From Halovivax asiaticus JCM 14624 (GTDB taxonomy: Archaea; Halobacteriota; Halobacteria; Halobacteriales; Natrialbaceae), in contig NZ_AOIQ01000021.1 of NCBI RefSeq assembly GCF_000337515.1, positions 50,631 to 114,630 on the forward strand: a stretch of 64,000 bases of DNA, read 5' to 3'. This document shows, in pieces, positions 45,674 to 55,389 of the stretch. Made by a program: the position numbers and the translations under genes. The number at the start of each line of letters is the position of its first letter. Within the stretch, counting starts at the first letter, position 1. The notes beneath the pieces are model-generated. The model was not told the DNA's origin, ran no database searches, and worked only from the letters and a program-made list of their open reading frames with translations.

Positions 45674-46343
45674 GATGTCGGGCCACCAGACCGGCGCGAA
45701 CGCACTGGAACGCGCCATCGACGCCTTCAGCCGCGGTGAGCCCGTCTGCGTCCACGACGCCGCCGACCGCGAGGGCGAGACCGACCTGATCTACCCCGCC
45801 GAGGCGGTCACCGCCGACGCCGTCGCCCGTCTTCGCAACGACGCGGGTGGCCTCGTTTGCGTCGCCCTCTCTCACGAGGTCGCCGAGGCGTTCGAGTTGC
45901 CGTTTTACACGGAGGCGGTGGATCACCCCGCCGCTGGTGACCACGAACTCGGCTACGACGACCGCTCGTCGTTTTCACTCACCGTCAACCACCGCGACAC
46001 CTACACCGGCATCACCGACGACGACCGGTCGCTGACGATACGCGAACTTGCGGATGCCGCACGTAACCCCGACGCCGCCGATTTCGCCGATCGGTTCCGG
46101 GTTCCCGGCCACGTCCACCTGCTGAAGGCCGCCCCGGAGGGCCTCGCCCAGCGCGAGGGTCACACCGAACTCGGCCTCGCCCTGGCTGACGCGGCCGACA
46201 CCGACCCCGCCGTCGTCGTCTGCGAGATGTTAGACGACGAGACCGGCGGCGCCGTGACGCCTCGCGACGCCCGTGCCTACGCCGCCCGGCACGACCTCGT
46301 CTATCTCGAGGGCAGCGAGATTCTGGACGTCCTCGGCGAGTAA
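45657..46343 (+). CDS. ribB: 3,4-dihydroxy-2-butanone-4-phosphate synthase
   Basis: 228 aa (222 aa if the ATG at 45675, directly after the ribK stop, is used). Makes the four-carbon precursor of riboflavin from ribulose 5-phosphate. Motifs: [20 protein letters not shown] (metal acids DREGE), LVCVALS, and [28 protein letters not shown] (metal His). Operon with ribK, close to cofH. Confidence 0.95.
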   Translation: MSETTEMSGHQTGANALERAIDAFSRGEPVCVHDAADREGETDLIYPAEAVTADAVARLRNDAGGLVCVALSHEVAEAFELPFYTEAVDHPAAGDHELGYDDRSSFSLTVNHRDTYTGITDDDRSLTIRELADAARNPDAADFADRFRVPGHVHLLKAAPEGLAQREGHTELGLALADAADTDPAVVVCEMLDDETGGAVTPRDARAYAARHDLVYLEGSEILDVLGE

Positions 46344-46492
46344 CTCGCTCGACGCGCTCTTCTACGGCATCCTTGGGACGACGGTCCGCCGTCTCTGGAA
46401 CGCCCCACGACTGTCATCATTGCTTGCCAGTGCGCTCGTCGCGCTGGCCGAACTGCTGCGGGTAGCGATTCCCGAATCGAAGCCCGAGGGTG

Positions 46493-47947
46493 TCAGTCGT
46501 CGGCGACGACGGCAGCGTCGGCGAGATCGCGATTCTGGTCGTAGCCGTGGCCGGAGAACGCCATCGCGAACAACACGAGCGGCGAGAGGAACCCGAAGAA
46601 GTAGAACGGCAGCCACAGCCACGAGGTGGCGCCGGCGGTGTTCGGGAACAGCACGCCGGTCATGTAGACGGCACCGGCGTGCCACGGGAACAGCGGCCCC
46701 GTGGGAGTGCCGGCAGCTTCGACGGCCCGGGAGAGGTCGGTCTCGTCGAGGCCGTACTCCTCGTAGAGGCTGCGGAGGCTCATGCCGGGAACGACGATAC
46801 TCATGTACTGCTGGGCCGAGAACGCGTTCGTCACCATCGCGGCGGCGCCGGTGCCGGCCACGAGGGAACCGGGCGAGTAGACAGCACTGGTGAGGTGGTA
46901 GGCGAGTGTCGCGAGCACGCCCGTGCGTTCGAGCAGGCCGCCAAGCGAGAGCGCGGCGACGACGACGGCGATGGTCCACGCGGAGCCATCGATCCCGCCG
47001 GTCGTCAGGAGGCCATTGACGAGTTTGCTGCCCGTCTCGGGGCTGGTGCCGTTCAGGAAGACGTCCCACGCGGCGGCGAAGCCGACATCCTGTACGAGTA
47101 CCGTGGTGAACACGCCGGCGAAGATGCCGGCGATCAACGACGGCAGCGGCGGGTAGCCACGAATGGCGAGCCCGAACGTGACGACCAGCGGCAAGAAGAC
47201 CAGGGGGCCGAGCGCGTACGAATCGGCGAGCGGCTCGCTGATGCTAGCGACGTCCGCGCCGCCGCCAGAAACCGCGTAGACGCCGAGTGCGGCGTACGCG
47301 ACTAGCGACAGGCCGAACGCGAGAGCGGTGCCGGTTCGCATCGCCCTGATGTGATCGTAGAGCCCGCTGTTGGTGACGGCGGCGGCGAGATTCGTGGTGT
47401 CCGAGAGCGGGCTTTGCTTGTCGCCGGCGTAGGCCCCGGAGACGATGGCGCCGGCGGTCATCGGTGCCGAGACCCCGAGGCCGCTGCCGATGCCGATAAA
47501 GGCGACGCCGAGGGTGCCGACGGTGGTCCACGAGGAACCGATGGCAAAGGCGACGATCGCCGAGAGGATGGCTGTCGCCGGCAGGAAGACGGTCGGCGAC
47601 AGTGCGCCGAGGCCGTAGTACATCAGGCCGGGGATCGTGCCGGCGCTGGTCCAGGTGGCGATGAGGCCGTAGATGACGAACAGGATGAGGATCGCCTGCA
47701 GCCCCATGCGGATGCCGGCGGCCGCGGCGTCGTAGACGCCGTCCCAGTCGTAGCCGAGTCGGTACCGGGCGAACAGTCCCGTGAACGCGATACTCCAGAG
47801 GAGCGGAGCGTGCGGTGCGAGGCCGAGAAAGCCGGAGCCGATGCCGAGTGCGGCGACGACGGCGACGATCGGCACGAGCGCCTCGCCGAGGCTGGGTCGT
47901 TTCGCCTCGTCAATGGTCTCGTAGGTGAGGGGTGTGTACTCGCTCAT
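46493..47947 (-). CDS. nhaC: Na+/H+ antiporter, NhaC family
   Basis: 484 aa, about 11-12 membrane helices. NhaC-type features: ILILFVIYGLIATWTSAGTIPGLMYYG, GSSWTTVGTLGVAFIGIG, GAYAGDKQSPLSDTTNLAAA (polar motif for ion transport) and GTGAAAMVTNAFSAQQYMS. Exports Na+ for salt and pH homeostasis. ATG at 47947 (MSEYTPLTYE) chosen; upstream on the minus strand a TATA-like ttatttaatt lies ~25-30 nt away. Longer upstream frame runs through ilvE promoter DNA. Confidence 0.93.
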   Translation of the reverse strand: MSEYTPLTYETIDEAKRPSLGEALVPIVAVVAALGIGSGFLGLAPHAPLLWSIAFTGLFARYRLGYDWDGVYDAAAAGIRMGLQAILILFVIYGLIATWTSAGTIPGLMYYGLGALSPTVFLPATAILSAIVAFAIGSSWTTVGTLGVAFIGIGSGLGVSAPMTAGAIVSGAYAGDKQSPLSDTTNLAAAVTNSGLYDHIRAMRTGTALAFGLSLVAYAALGVYAVSGGGADVASISEPLADSYALGPLVFLPLVVTFGLAIRGYPPLPSLIAGIFAGVFTTVLVQDVGFAAAWDVFLNGTSPETGSKLVNGLLTTGGIDGSAWTIAVVVAALSLGGLLERTGVLATLAYHLTSAVYSPGSLVAGTGAAAMVTNAFSAQQYMSIVVPGMSLRSLYEEYGLDETDLSRAVEAAGTPTGPLFPWHAGAVYMTGVLFPNTAGATSWLWLPFYFFGFLSPLVLFAMAFSGHGYDQNRDLADAAVVADD

Positions 47948-48056
47948 CTCCTCGTCGTAATTCCCTGCGCTAATTAAATAACCCGGTTCGATTATTATAG
48001 GGAATATGTGCCACTTCTCGCATCTCCCGGCACTACCTGCCCCAACCATCACTCGA

Positions 48057-48089
48057 GGTTTTAAGAGACGGCCGCGCCATCCCCCTCGT
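48057..48089 (+). promoter_or_regulatory. ilvE promoter
   Basis: TATA-like gttttaagag at 48057-48066 is about 30 nt before the ilvE ATG at 48090, giving a leaderless start. The 142-bp spacer to nhaC also holds the divergent AT-rich nhaC promoter at about 47965-48005. Confidence 0.5.
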
Positions 48090-49022
48090 ATGGCAAGCTT
48101 CGACGAGATGGACGTCGACACGATCTGGATGGACGGCGAGTTCGTCGACTGGGAGGACGCCCAGATCCACGTCCTCACGCACGCGATGCACTACGGGACC
48201 GGCATCTTCGAGGGCGCTCGCTGCTACGAAACCGAAGACGGCCCCGCCATCTTCCGCTGGCCGGAACATCTCGATCGCCTCTACAACTCCGCGAAACCCT
48301 ACGAGATGGAGATCGATCACACGCGCGAGGAACTCACCGAGGCGACGATGGAACTCATCCGGCGGCAGGACTTGACTTCGTGTTACATCCGACCCCTCGC
48401 GTTCTACGGCTACGAGTCCCTGGGCGTCAGCCCCGGCGACTGTCCGACCCGCACCGCCATCGCCGTCTGGCCGTGGGGGACCTACCTCGGCGAAGACGCC
48501 CTCGAAAACGGCATCGACGTGATGGTCTCCTCGTGGCGCAAACACGCCTCCAGTCAGATCCCGACCAACGCCAAAACGACCGGCCTCTACGTCAACAGCA
48601 TGCTCGCCGGCGAGGAGGCCCGCCGCAACGGCTACGCCGAAGCCATCGTCCTCAACAAGGAGGGTAACGTCGCCGAAGGTCCCGGCGAGAACATCTTCCT
48701 CGTCCGCGACGGCGAACTCTACACGCCCGGCCTCGCGGAATCCATCCTCGACGGCATCACCCGCGACACCGTCATCACGCTCGCCCGCGAGCTCGGCTAC
48801 ACCGTCCACGACGGCGCTACCATCTCTCGGGGCGAACTCCACACTGCCGACGAACTCTTCTTCACCGGCTCCGCCGCCGAGGTCACCCCGATCAAACGCG
48901 TCGACAACGTCGAAATCGGCGACGGCTCCCGCGGCCCCATCACCGAGGAGATCCAGACCCGCTTCTTCGACGTTGTCGAACGCCGCACCGACGACCACGA
49001 GGAGTGGTTTACGTACCCCTAA
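48090..49022 (+). CDS. ilvE: Branched-chain amino-acid aminotransferase
   Basis: 310 aa, fold-type IV PLP enzyme. Final step of Leu, Ile and Val synthesis. Start MASFDEMDVDTIWMDGEFVDWEDAQ; the PLP Lys lies in SSQIPTNAKTTGLYVNSML, the cofactor phosphate in EGPGENIFLVRDG and GITRDTVITLARELG. The stop TAA (49020-49022) is the first element of the palindrome that follows. Confidence 0.95.
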   Translation: MASFDEMDVDTIWMDGEFVDWEDAQIHVLTHAMHYGTGIFEGARCYETEDGPAIFRWPEHLDRLYNSAKPYEMEIDHTREELTEATMELIRRQDLTSCYIRPLAFYGYESLGVSPGDCPTRTAIAVWPWGTYLGEDALENGIDVMVSSWRKHASSQIPTNAKTTGLYVNSMLAGEEARRNGYAEAIVLNKEGNVAEGPGENIFLVRDGELYTPGLAESILDGITRDTVITLARELGYTVHDGATISRGELHTADELFFTGSAAEVTPIKRVDNVEIGDGSRGPITEEIQTRFFDVVERRTDDHEEWFTYP

Positions 49023-49512
49023 CGAACTTTTTCGCTGCGCTCTGGCGGACCGACGCCAGCGCTGCTGGCGCACGGTCCGCCGACGCTCGGAAAAACTTCG
49101 ATGAAAAGCACTCCTCCTTCCGTTCCGGGCGCGTAGCGCCCTCCACATCAGTCGTCGGCCCGCTCGCTCGGTCAGAGCCTCGCTCGCGGTGAACACATGT
49201 GAGTCCGCCAGCCTTTCCCCGGGTCGTGACGACGGCGCTTCGCGCCGGGTCACTCCCGGCCAACGGCTTCCTCCAATACTTCTTCAAACAACCAGCTGGC
49301 CGTGAGTCCGGTCGCCGCAATACGGCGGCCGGGCGAACCGGGGAAGGGCAGGCATTCCTATCGACTTGTACCGCGAGCAAGGCCGTCGGCCGAGCGAGCG
49401 GGCCGAAGACTGACCCAGAGTGAGCGTAGCGAACGGCGGGGAAGGAGGAGTGCTTTTCATCAACGTTTTGCCGAGGGCCAGCTCCGCTGGTCCGCAGCGC
49501 AAAAGGTTGTTA
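49020..49512. repeat. ~490-bp imperfect palindrome between convergent genes
   Basis: The entire space between the stop codons of ilvE (plus) and the DUF502 gene (minus) is two diverged inverted copies of one ~240-bp element centred near 49281. Best pair: GATGAAAAGCACTCCTCC and four more bases, 22 of 22, at 49100-49121 and 49440-49461. Each arm starts at the stop codon with CTAACrAmCTTTT and GCTGCG, then a small variable hairpin, CTCGG(a/c)AAAAC, the 22-mer, CAGTC(g/t)TCGGCCCGCTCGCTCGG, GCTCGCGGT, and near the centre TTCCCCGG plus another hairpin (GGCGC-ttc-GCGCC left, GGCGGCC type right). The T-run just after each stop can act as a terminator. Frames inside (for example NFDEKHSS) are not called. 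Confidence 0.85.
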
Positions 49513-50193
49513 GTCGTCTGTTTTCGTCTCCGTCGTGGTCGTGCCCTCGTCGATGACGTCGATGGGGATGCCGCCGCCCATGGGGCCGTCGCGGTTGCTA
49601 TCGCCGAAGCCGGCGCTCAGGACGCGGGTGAGGGCCTCTTCGACGTTTTCGTCGAGTTCCTCGACCTTGTCCGCTTCCACCTCGACGACGTAGCCGCTGG
49701 TGATGTTTGGAGAGGTGGGAATGAAGATGATCTCGCGGCCGTCTTTCGCGGTTTTGCCGGTCCGGAAGCCGGTCATCCGGAGGTCGTCCCAGACTTCGAG
49801 TTTGACCGGTTCCTGGAGCGTTTCCTGATCGCCGACGGCGGTCTGGGCGGCCATCTTCGAGGCGTTGTAGACGACGCGGAGGCCGGGGAGGCGGTTGGCG
49901 AGGTTGTCGATGAGGCGTTCGAAGAGGTCGCCGACGGTGGTTCGCATCAGGTAGCCGATGGCGAAGACGAGGATGACGAGGACCGTCATCGTGATCAGGA
50001 CGCGGATGAGTCCGGCCAGTTGCTGGGCGGCTTCGCCGTTGCCGAGGAAGTCGACGATGAAGGCGTCCGGCAGGATGAACCCTGGCGCCAGTGCGGCGAC
50101 GTAGCCGTAGAGCCAGTAGAGGACGAAGAGGGTGACGAGGATCGGGCCGAGGACCACGAGGCCGCTGGCGAAGTCCCGTTTCCACGAGGTCAT
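49510..50193 (-). CDS. DUF502 membrane protein
   Basis: 227 aa. Two N-terminal membrane helices (WKRDFASGLVVLGPILVTLFVLYWL; VLITMTVLVILVFAIGYLMRT) and a cytoplasmic domain with GLRVVYNASKMAAQ, FRTGKTAKDGREIIFIPTSPNITSGYVVEV. This is the DUF502 (COG2928) family of unknown function. ATG at 50193 (MTSWKRDFAS) preferred to 50205. Its TAA is the first codon of the right palindrome arm. Confidence 0.87.
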   Translation of the reverse strand: MTSWKRDFASGLVVLGPILVTLFVLYWLYGYVAALAPGFILPDAFIVDFLGNGEAAQQLAGLIRVLITMTVLVILVFAIGYLMRTTVGDLFERLIDNLANRLPGLRVVYNASKMAAQTAVGDQETLQEPVKLEVWDDLRMTGFRTGKTAKDGREIIFIPTSPNITSGYVVEVEADKVEELDENVEEALTRVLSAGFGDSNRDGPMGGGIPIDVIDEGTTTTETKTDD

Positions 50194-50307
50194 GCTCGAA
50201 ATCACTCACCCGGCCCCTATGAGCGTGTTCATTTGTTCCGGGTGAGGCCTGTACTGAACGGAGGTGTGGGCTGGTGGTACGCCGGCACCCAAACGTGCGC
50301 TCGGCGG

Positions 50308-51147
50308 TTATCGCCCGACGACGGCCCTGAGGGCGAACAGCAGATTCTCCTTGCGTTCGCGGACGCGCCGCCAGAAGTACGAGAGCCACTTGCCGCCGTA
50401 GGGGGCGTACTGCCAGACGTCGTACCCTTCGGCGGCGAGGTCGAACTGGGCGTCGGTTCGAACGCCCATGAGCATCTGGATCTCGAAGTCGGTGCCGTAT
50501 TCGTCGTGGAGCCGTTTCGCCAGGTCGATCATTTCGGGATCGTGGCTGCCGACGGCGATGCCGCCGTCGAAGTGCTCGAAGGCGTATTCGAGGAGTTCCC
50601 GGTAGGCTTCGTCGACGCGGGCTTTGTCTTTGTACGCGATCGAGGCGGGTTCGTCGTAGGCGCCTTTTACGAAGCGGACCTTGCCGGGGACGTCGGCGAG
50701 TCGTTCGATGTCTTCGCGCGTGCGCTTGAGGTTTGCCTGGACGCAGAGGCCGACGCCGCCGTCGTGTTTCCGGGCCAGATCGCAGAAGACGTCGAGCGTG
50801 ACGTCGGTCGTCGGGTGGTCTTCCATGTCGATCCAGACGAAGACGTCGCGGTCGGCGGCGTGGTCGACGAGGTCGGTCACGAGCTCGCGGAAGGTGTCGT
50901 CGCCGACGTCGAGCCCGAGTTGGGACGGTTTGATCGAGATGCAGGCGTCGACGTCGGTGTTCGCGAGTTCTTCGACGAGATCGCGGTAGGCTGCGGCGTC
51001 GTCCTCGGCAGGCCCACGCTCGTCGTAGTGTTCGCCGAGCCGGTTCAGAATGACTGAGACGTCACGCTCGTTTACTTCACGAGCGTGCTCGAGTGCGTCG
51101 GCCGGTGACTCACCGGCGACGAAACGACTCGCGATCGGGGGAAGCAT
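50308..51147 (-). CDS. Proline dehydrogenase
   Basis: 279 aa, monofunctional PutA/PRODH barrel. Oxidises proline with FAD at the membrane surface. Motifs: SIKPSQLGLDVGDD, VFVWIDMEDHPTTD, RFVKGAYDEPASIAYKDK, GSHDPEMIDLAKR and FEIQMLMGVR; the tail binds FAD. ATG at 51147 (MLPPIASRFVAGE) matches the family start. The partner P5C dehydrogenase is not in the window. Confidence 0.92.
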   Translation of the reverse strand: MLPPIASRFVAGESPADALEHAREVNERDVSVILNRLGEHYDERGPAEDDAAAYRDLVEELANTDVDACISIKPSQLGLDVGDDTFRELVTDLVDHAADRDVFVWIDMEDHPTTDVTLDVFCDLARKHDGGVGLCVQANLKRTREDIERLADVPGKVRFVKGAYDEPASIAYKDKARVDEAYRELLEYAFEHFDGGIAVGSHDPEMIDLAKRLHDEYGTDFEIQMLMGVRTDAQFDLAAEGYDVWQYAPYGGKWLSYFWRRVRERKENLLFALRAVVGR

Positions 51148-51369
51148 ACGCGACCATTTCGAGGCGGGATATATGTGCGTTGATGATTCGGGCTGGCCGT
51201 CCACGCCGTCATAGTGACTGGTGGGCGGAGTACGCTGCGCTGGCAGAAGCGGTAAGCGTGGTGCTGTATTGGTCGGGTTTCTCGCGTAATCGGTCGATCG
51301 GACTCGTGTCGGGGTGACGACCGAAAGTGAGTGCGATTAAGAGGGGTGAGTTCGTTCGACCGATCGAGA

Positions 51370-51915
51370 ATGGGAGTACTCTCGACGATCGTCGTCGCGT
51401 TCTGGCTGATGTTGCCCGCGTACGTCCCGAACAACGCGGCGGTGCTGGCCGGCGGCGGACGGCCGATCGACGGCGGCCGGATGCTGGGCGGGTCACGACT
51501 GCTCGGTGACGGCAAGAGCTGGCGCGGAACCGCTGTCGGGACGGCCGTGGGGGCCGGGCTCGCGTTCGCCTTGAACGCGGTTTCGGGCGAGGTTGGTTCG
51601 GCGATCGGGATCGCGTTGCCGACGTTCCCTGTCGCGGTGGCGATCGCCCTGCCGCTTGGGGCGATGTGTGGTGACATCGCTGCCTCCTTCCTCAAACGGC
51701 GGACCGGTCGACGCCGCGGCGCGCCGTTTCCGGTGGTCGACCAGCTCGACTTCGTCGTTCTGGCGCTCGCGTTCGCGTACGTCGTCGCGCCGGGATGGTT
51801 CCGCGACGAATACACCCTCGGCGTCCTCGCGGTGATTCTCGTGTTGACGCCGATCCTGCACGTCGGGACGAACGTCCTGGCCTACTGGTTCGGGTTCAAG
51901 GACGAACCGTGGTAG
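51370..51915 (+). CDS. carS: CDP-archaeol synthase
   Basis: 181 aa, five membrane helices. Activates digeranylgeranylglyceryl phosphate with CTP for archaeal polar lipids. Conserved segments: [34 protein letters not shown] (polar active-site loop), [31 protein letters not shown] at 51370 gives the family N-terminus ([11 protein letters not shown]). Confidence 0.95.
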   Translation: MGVLSTIVVAFWLMLPAYVPNNAAVLAGGGRPIDGGRMLGGSRLLGDGKSWRGTAVGTAVGAGLAFALNAVSGEVGSAIGIALPTFPVAVAIALPLGAMCGDIAASFLKRRTGRRRGAPFPVVDQLDFVVLALAFAYVVAPGWFRDEYTLGVLAVILVLTPILHVGTNVLAYWFGFKDEPW

Positions 51916-51994
51916 GCGTGGGGCCGAGGGGGTTGTCGAACCCGAAGCATCTGCTTTCAAACCGCTTATCTCGGTCGCCTCGCACACGTCGAGT

Positions 51995-52528
51995 ATGACC
52001 AACCAGACACTCATCGACGCGTTGCGGGCCGCGGATGCGGTCAAATTCGGCGAGTTCGAACTCGCCCACGGCGGGACGAGCGAGTACTACGTCGACAAGT
52101 ACCTCTTCGAGACGGATCCGACCTGTCTCTCGGCGATCGCCGACGCGTTCGCCGAGCACCTGGGCGCGGACGACAAACTCGGCGGCGTGGCGCTGGGGGG
52201 CGTCCCGCTCGCGGCGGCGACGAGTGTGGTGGCGGATGTCCCGTACGTCATCGCGCGCAAGCAGCGCAAGGACTACGGCACGGCGAATCTCGTCGAAGGC
52301 CGCCTCGACGAGGGCGAGTCGGTCGTCGTGATCGAGGACATCGTGACGACCGGGACGAGTCTGGTCGAGGCCGTCGAGGCGCTCAGGGACGCGGGTGCGA
52401 CGGTCGAGCGCGCGCTGGTCGTCGTCGATCGCGAGGAGGGCGGCCGCGAGACGGTCGCGGACGCGGGCGTCGAGATGGACGCGTTGGTGACCGCGAGCGA
52501 ACTGCTCGCCGACGCCGATCGGGAGTGA
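51995..52528 (+). CDS. pyrE: Orotate phosphoribosyltransferase
   Basis: 177 aa. Joins orotate to PRPP in pyrimidine synthesis. PRPP-binding motif [21 protein letters not shown]; catalytic-loop [38 protein letters not shown] at the N-terminus. Follows carS by 80 bp; an AT-containing box (aaaccgctta) lies near -30. Confidence 0.96.
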   Translation: MTNQTLIDALRAADAVKFGEFELAHGGTSEYYVDKYLFETDPTCLSAIADAFAEHLGADDKLGGVALGGVPLAAATSVVADVPYVIARKQRKDYGTANLVEGRLDEGESVVVIEDIVTTGTSLVEAVEALRDAGATVERALVVVDREEGGRETVADAGVEMDALVTASELLADADRE

Positions 52529-52659
52529 GTTCGCGGGCGGGTGAGTCACGGTCCGGCGACTTCCCGGGTCAAAGCTGGACCGATCGTCGTCGGTCCTCGC
52601 CGGGCGGACCCGGCACGTGCCGGTTCTCGCCGACGGCCGGGGGCTCGACCATCAAAACG

Positions 52660-52836
52660 TTTTTATTGCGGTCCGGGCTACGCGTAGTCACGATGGTAGG
52701 TGTCCGCTTTACAGGGCGTTCCGCCCGCTTCTAACCCACACCTACCGGTCGCTGTGTCGGAATCGGTCGACCAGCGGGCGGCGTTCGCGGACGCCGGATC
52801 GGGCTTCTCCGAGAAGTACCACGCGCTATCACAGTC
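52660..52836 (+). promoter_or_regulatory. thrS promoter and structured leader with 13-codon ORF
   Basis: The TATA box TTTTTATT (52660-52667) places the transcript start at about 52693, 144 nt before the thrS ATG; no TATA is visible nearer to thrS. Exactly at 52693 an ATG opens a 13-codon ORF (MVGVRFTGRSARF, stop TAA 52732-52734) with one Thr codon, ACA, rare in this genome. GGTAGGTGT (52695-52703) can pair with ACACCTACC (52738-52746), enclosing hairpin GGGCG-TTC-CGCCC. Further dyads (GGCGT/ACGCC; CTTCT/AGAAG) follow. Translating ribosomes would open the first stem. A leader-peptide attenuation mechanism for ThrRS is an inference. Confidence 0.55.
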
Positions 52837-54780
52837 ATGTCAGAACCAGATTCACAGCACGGAATAGCGGTCGTATTGCCGGACGGGTCCGAACTCGACG
52901 TCGACGCGGACGCGACCGTCGAGGACTGCGCCTACGAGATCGGCCCCGGCCTCGGGAGTGACACGGTCGCGGGCAAACTCGATGGCGAGCTCGTCGCCAA
53001 AGAAGCATCCGTCTACGACGGGGTGAACTTAGAGATCGTCACCGACCAGTCCGACGAGTATCTGGACGTGATGCGTCACTCGGCGGCGCACACGCTTGCC
53101 CAGGCCGTCGAGCGTCAGTTCGGTGACGACGTTCAGTTGGCGATCGGGCCACCCACCGACGAGGGCTTCTACTACGACTTCGATCAACTCGACGTCGACG
53201 AGGACGACCTTCCGGATCTCGAGGCGGAGATGGCGTCGATCGTCGACGAAGACCTCGATATCGAACGCGAGGAGGTCTCGATCGCCGAGGCCGAGGACCG
53301 TCTCGCCGACGAGCCGTACAAACTCGAACTCTTAGAAGAACTGGCCGCGGAGGGTGAGACGGTCACCTTCTACAGTCAGGGCGAGTGGGAGGACCTCTGT
53401 GCCGGCCCGCACGTCGACTCGACCGGCGAGATCGGTGCGGTAAAACTGCTCGAGATCGCTGGCGCCTACTGGCGCGGCGACGAGGACAACCCGATGCAGA
53501 CCCGGATCTACGGGACGGCCTTCGAGAGCGAGACCGATCTCGAGGAGTTCCTCGAACGGCGGGAGGAAGCCAGAGAACGCGATCACCGCAAGATCGGTAA
53601 CGAGATGAACCTCTTCTCGATTCAGGACGTCACGGGTCCCGGCCTCCCGCTGTATCACCCGCCGGGAAAGACGGTCCTGCAGGAACTCTCGTCGTTCGTC
53701 GGTGAATTGAATCGTGATGCGGGATACGACTACGTCGAGACGCCCCACGTCTTCAAGACCGATCTCTGGCACCGTTCGGGCCACTACGAGAACTACAAGG
53801 ACGACATGTTCGTCTTCGACGTCGGCGACGACGAGTTCGGCCTGAAGCCGATGAACTGTCCCGGCCACGCCGCCATCTTCCAGGACCAGTCCTGGAGTTA
53901 CCGCGACCTGCCGATCCGCTATGCCGAGGACGGGAAGGTATACCGCAAGGAACAGCGCGGCGAACTCTCCGGGCTCTCACGTGTGTGGTCGTTCACCATC
54001 GACGACGGCCACCTGTTCGTCCGGCCCGACCAGATCGAGGCGGAGGTCGAGCAGATCATCGAGATGATATTCACCGTCCTCGAGACGTTCGACTTGGAGT
54101 ACGAGGTCGCCCTCGCGACGCGTCCCGAGAAGAGCGTCGGCAGCGACGAGATCTGGGAGCGCGCCGAGTCGATCCTCGAATCCGTCCTGGAGGAGTCGAA
54201 GATGGACTACGAGGTCGAGCACGGCGACGGCGCCTTCTACGGGCCGAAGATCGACTTCGGGTTCGAGGACGCCATCGGCCGCAGCTGGGACGGCCCCACC
54301 GTCCAACTGGACTTCAACATGCCCGAGCGCTTCGACCTCTCCTACGTCGGCGAGGACAACGAGGCCCACCGCCCGGTGATGATCCACCGCGGCATCTACG
54401 GCAGCTACGAGCGCTTCTTCATGGTGCTCATCGAGCACTACGAGGGTAACTTCCCGCTCTGGCTCGCGCCCGAACAGCTTCGCGTCCTGCCGATCTCGGA
54501 CGACAACCTCGCGTACGCTCACGAGGTCGCCGACGAATTCGGCGACTTCCGCGTCGAGGTCGACGAGAGTGACGCCACGCTCGGCCGGAAGATCCGCGCC
54601 GCCCACGACGACCGCGTCCCCTACCAGCTCATCGTCGGCGACGACGAGGAGGCCGACGGCACGATCTCGGTGCGCGACCGCTACGAGGACCAGCGAGAAG
54701 GGGTCGACCTCGAGACGTTCCACGACCACGTCGCGGCCGAACGCGCCGAAAAACGGACGGATCCCGACTTCCTGCAGTAG
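52837..54780 (+). CDS. thrS: Threonyl-tRNA synthetase
   Basis: 647 aa, full-length bacterial/eukaryotic-type ThrRS. TGS domain (~8-68), N2 editing domain with HSAAH (H81, H85) and its Cys/His partner near [10 protein letters not shown], class II core with motif 2 region [15 protein letters not shown], the zinc/threonine site [10 protein letters not shown] (~residue 342), and motif 3 [19 protein letters not shown]. The C-terminal anticodon domain includes [17 protein letters not shown]. Preceded by the 144-nt leader described above. Confidence 0.97.
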   Translation: MSEPDSQHGIAVVLPDGSELDVDADATVEDCAYEIGPGLGSDTVAGKLDGELVAKEASVYDGVNLEIVTDQSDEYLDVMRHSAAHTLAQAVERQFGDDVQLAIGPPTDEGFYYDFDQLDVDEDDLPDLEAEMASIVDEDLDIEREEVSIAEAEDRLADEPYKLELLEELAAEGETVTFYSQGEWEDLCAGPHVDSTGEIGAVKLLEIAGAYWRGDEDNPMQTRIYGTAFESETDLEEFLERREEARERDHRKIGNEMNLFSIQDVTGPGLPLYHPPGKTVLQELSSFVGELNRDAGYDYVETPHVFKTDLWHRSGHYENYKDDMFVFDVGDDEFGLKPMNCPGHAAIFQDQSWSYRDLPIRYAEDGKVYRKEQRGELSGLSRVWSFTIDDGHLFVRPDQIEAEVEQIIEMIFTVLETFDLEYEVALATRPEKSVGSDEIWERAESILESVLEESKMDYEVEHGDGAFYGPKIDFGFEDAIGRSWDGPTVQLDFNMPERFDLSYVGEDNEAHRPVMIHRGIYGSYERFFMVLIEHYEGNFPLWLAPEQLRVLPISDDNLAYAHEVADEFGDFRVEVDESDATLGRKIRAAHDDRVPYQLIVGDDEEADGTISVRDRYEDQREGVDLETFHDHVAAERAEKRTDPDFLQ

Positions 54781-54884
54781 TCGGCCATTCTCGCGGTGAT
54801 ATCGCCAAAAGCGGTGAGGGACTTGGCGTTTTCCTGCACTCGATTTCAGGAAACGCTGAAGGTGATACCGAGTTTGGGTCGGAT

Positions 54885-55334
54885 ATGGAACTCGTCGAGA
54901 ACACGCTGCCCGCCGACCTCGATACCGTCCTCGACCGACCGCTGTTTTGCTTTTTCGCCACGGCGTCGCCCGACGGGTACCCGCGCATCTCGCCGCTGTG
55001 GTACCTCTGGGAGGACGAGTGCATCTGGATCATCGCCGACACGATCGAGAAGTCCTACACTACCCGCGTCGAACGCACGCCGGAAACGGCCGCGGCGATC
55101 GTCGACTTCGACCCGACGTCCGGACGGGTGTACCACGTCGGGATGCGCGGTCGGTCGACGATCGAACCGCTCGATGACGCTCGCGCCACGCGGCTGCTTC
55201 GGCGGTACCTCGGCCCGAACCGCGAGGAGTGGGACGACCGGTTCGCGTCACTCGATCCGGAGCGCTGGGGGCTGATCCGGTTCGAGCCGGAGTCGGTCGT
55301 CGCCCGGGACCAGTCGTTTTCCCCGTCGCTGTGA
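54885..55334 (+). CDS. PNPOx-fold flavin-binding protein
   Basis: 149 aa. The pyridoxamine 5'-phosphate oxidase split-barrel: RPLFCFFATASPDGYPRISPLWYLWEDECIWIIAD and KSYTTRVERTPETAAAIVDFDP. Members bind FMN, F420 or haem; the pocket cannot be read from sequence. Given F420 genes in the window, F420 binding is possible. Follows thrS by ~100 bp. Confidence 0.85.
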   Translation: MELVENTLPADLDTVLDRPLFCFFATASPDGYPRISPLWYLWEDECIWIIADTIEKSYTTRVERTPETAAAIVDFDPTSGRVYHVGMRGRSTIEPLDDARATRLLRRYLGPNREEWDDRFASLDPERWGLIRFEPESVVARDQSFSPSL

Positions 55335-55389
55335 TCGGTGGTGTCGAACGGAGACACCGGTCGGTATCGAGGGTCGGTCCCGCCGACCC

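Noticed and set aside
49004..49192. Small frames inside the palindrome (for example containing NFDEKHSS)
   Set aside because: They come from the inverted repeat itself and start inside or across ilvE; no start signal and no independent coding evidence.
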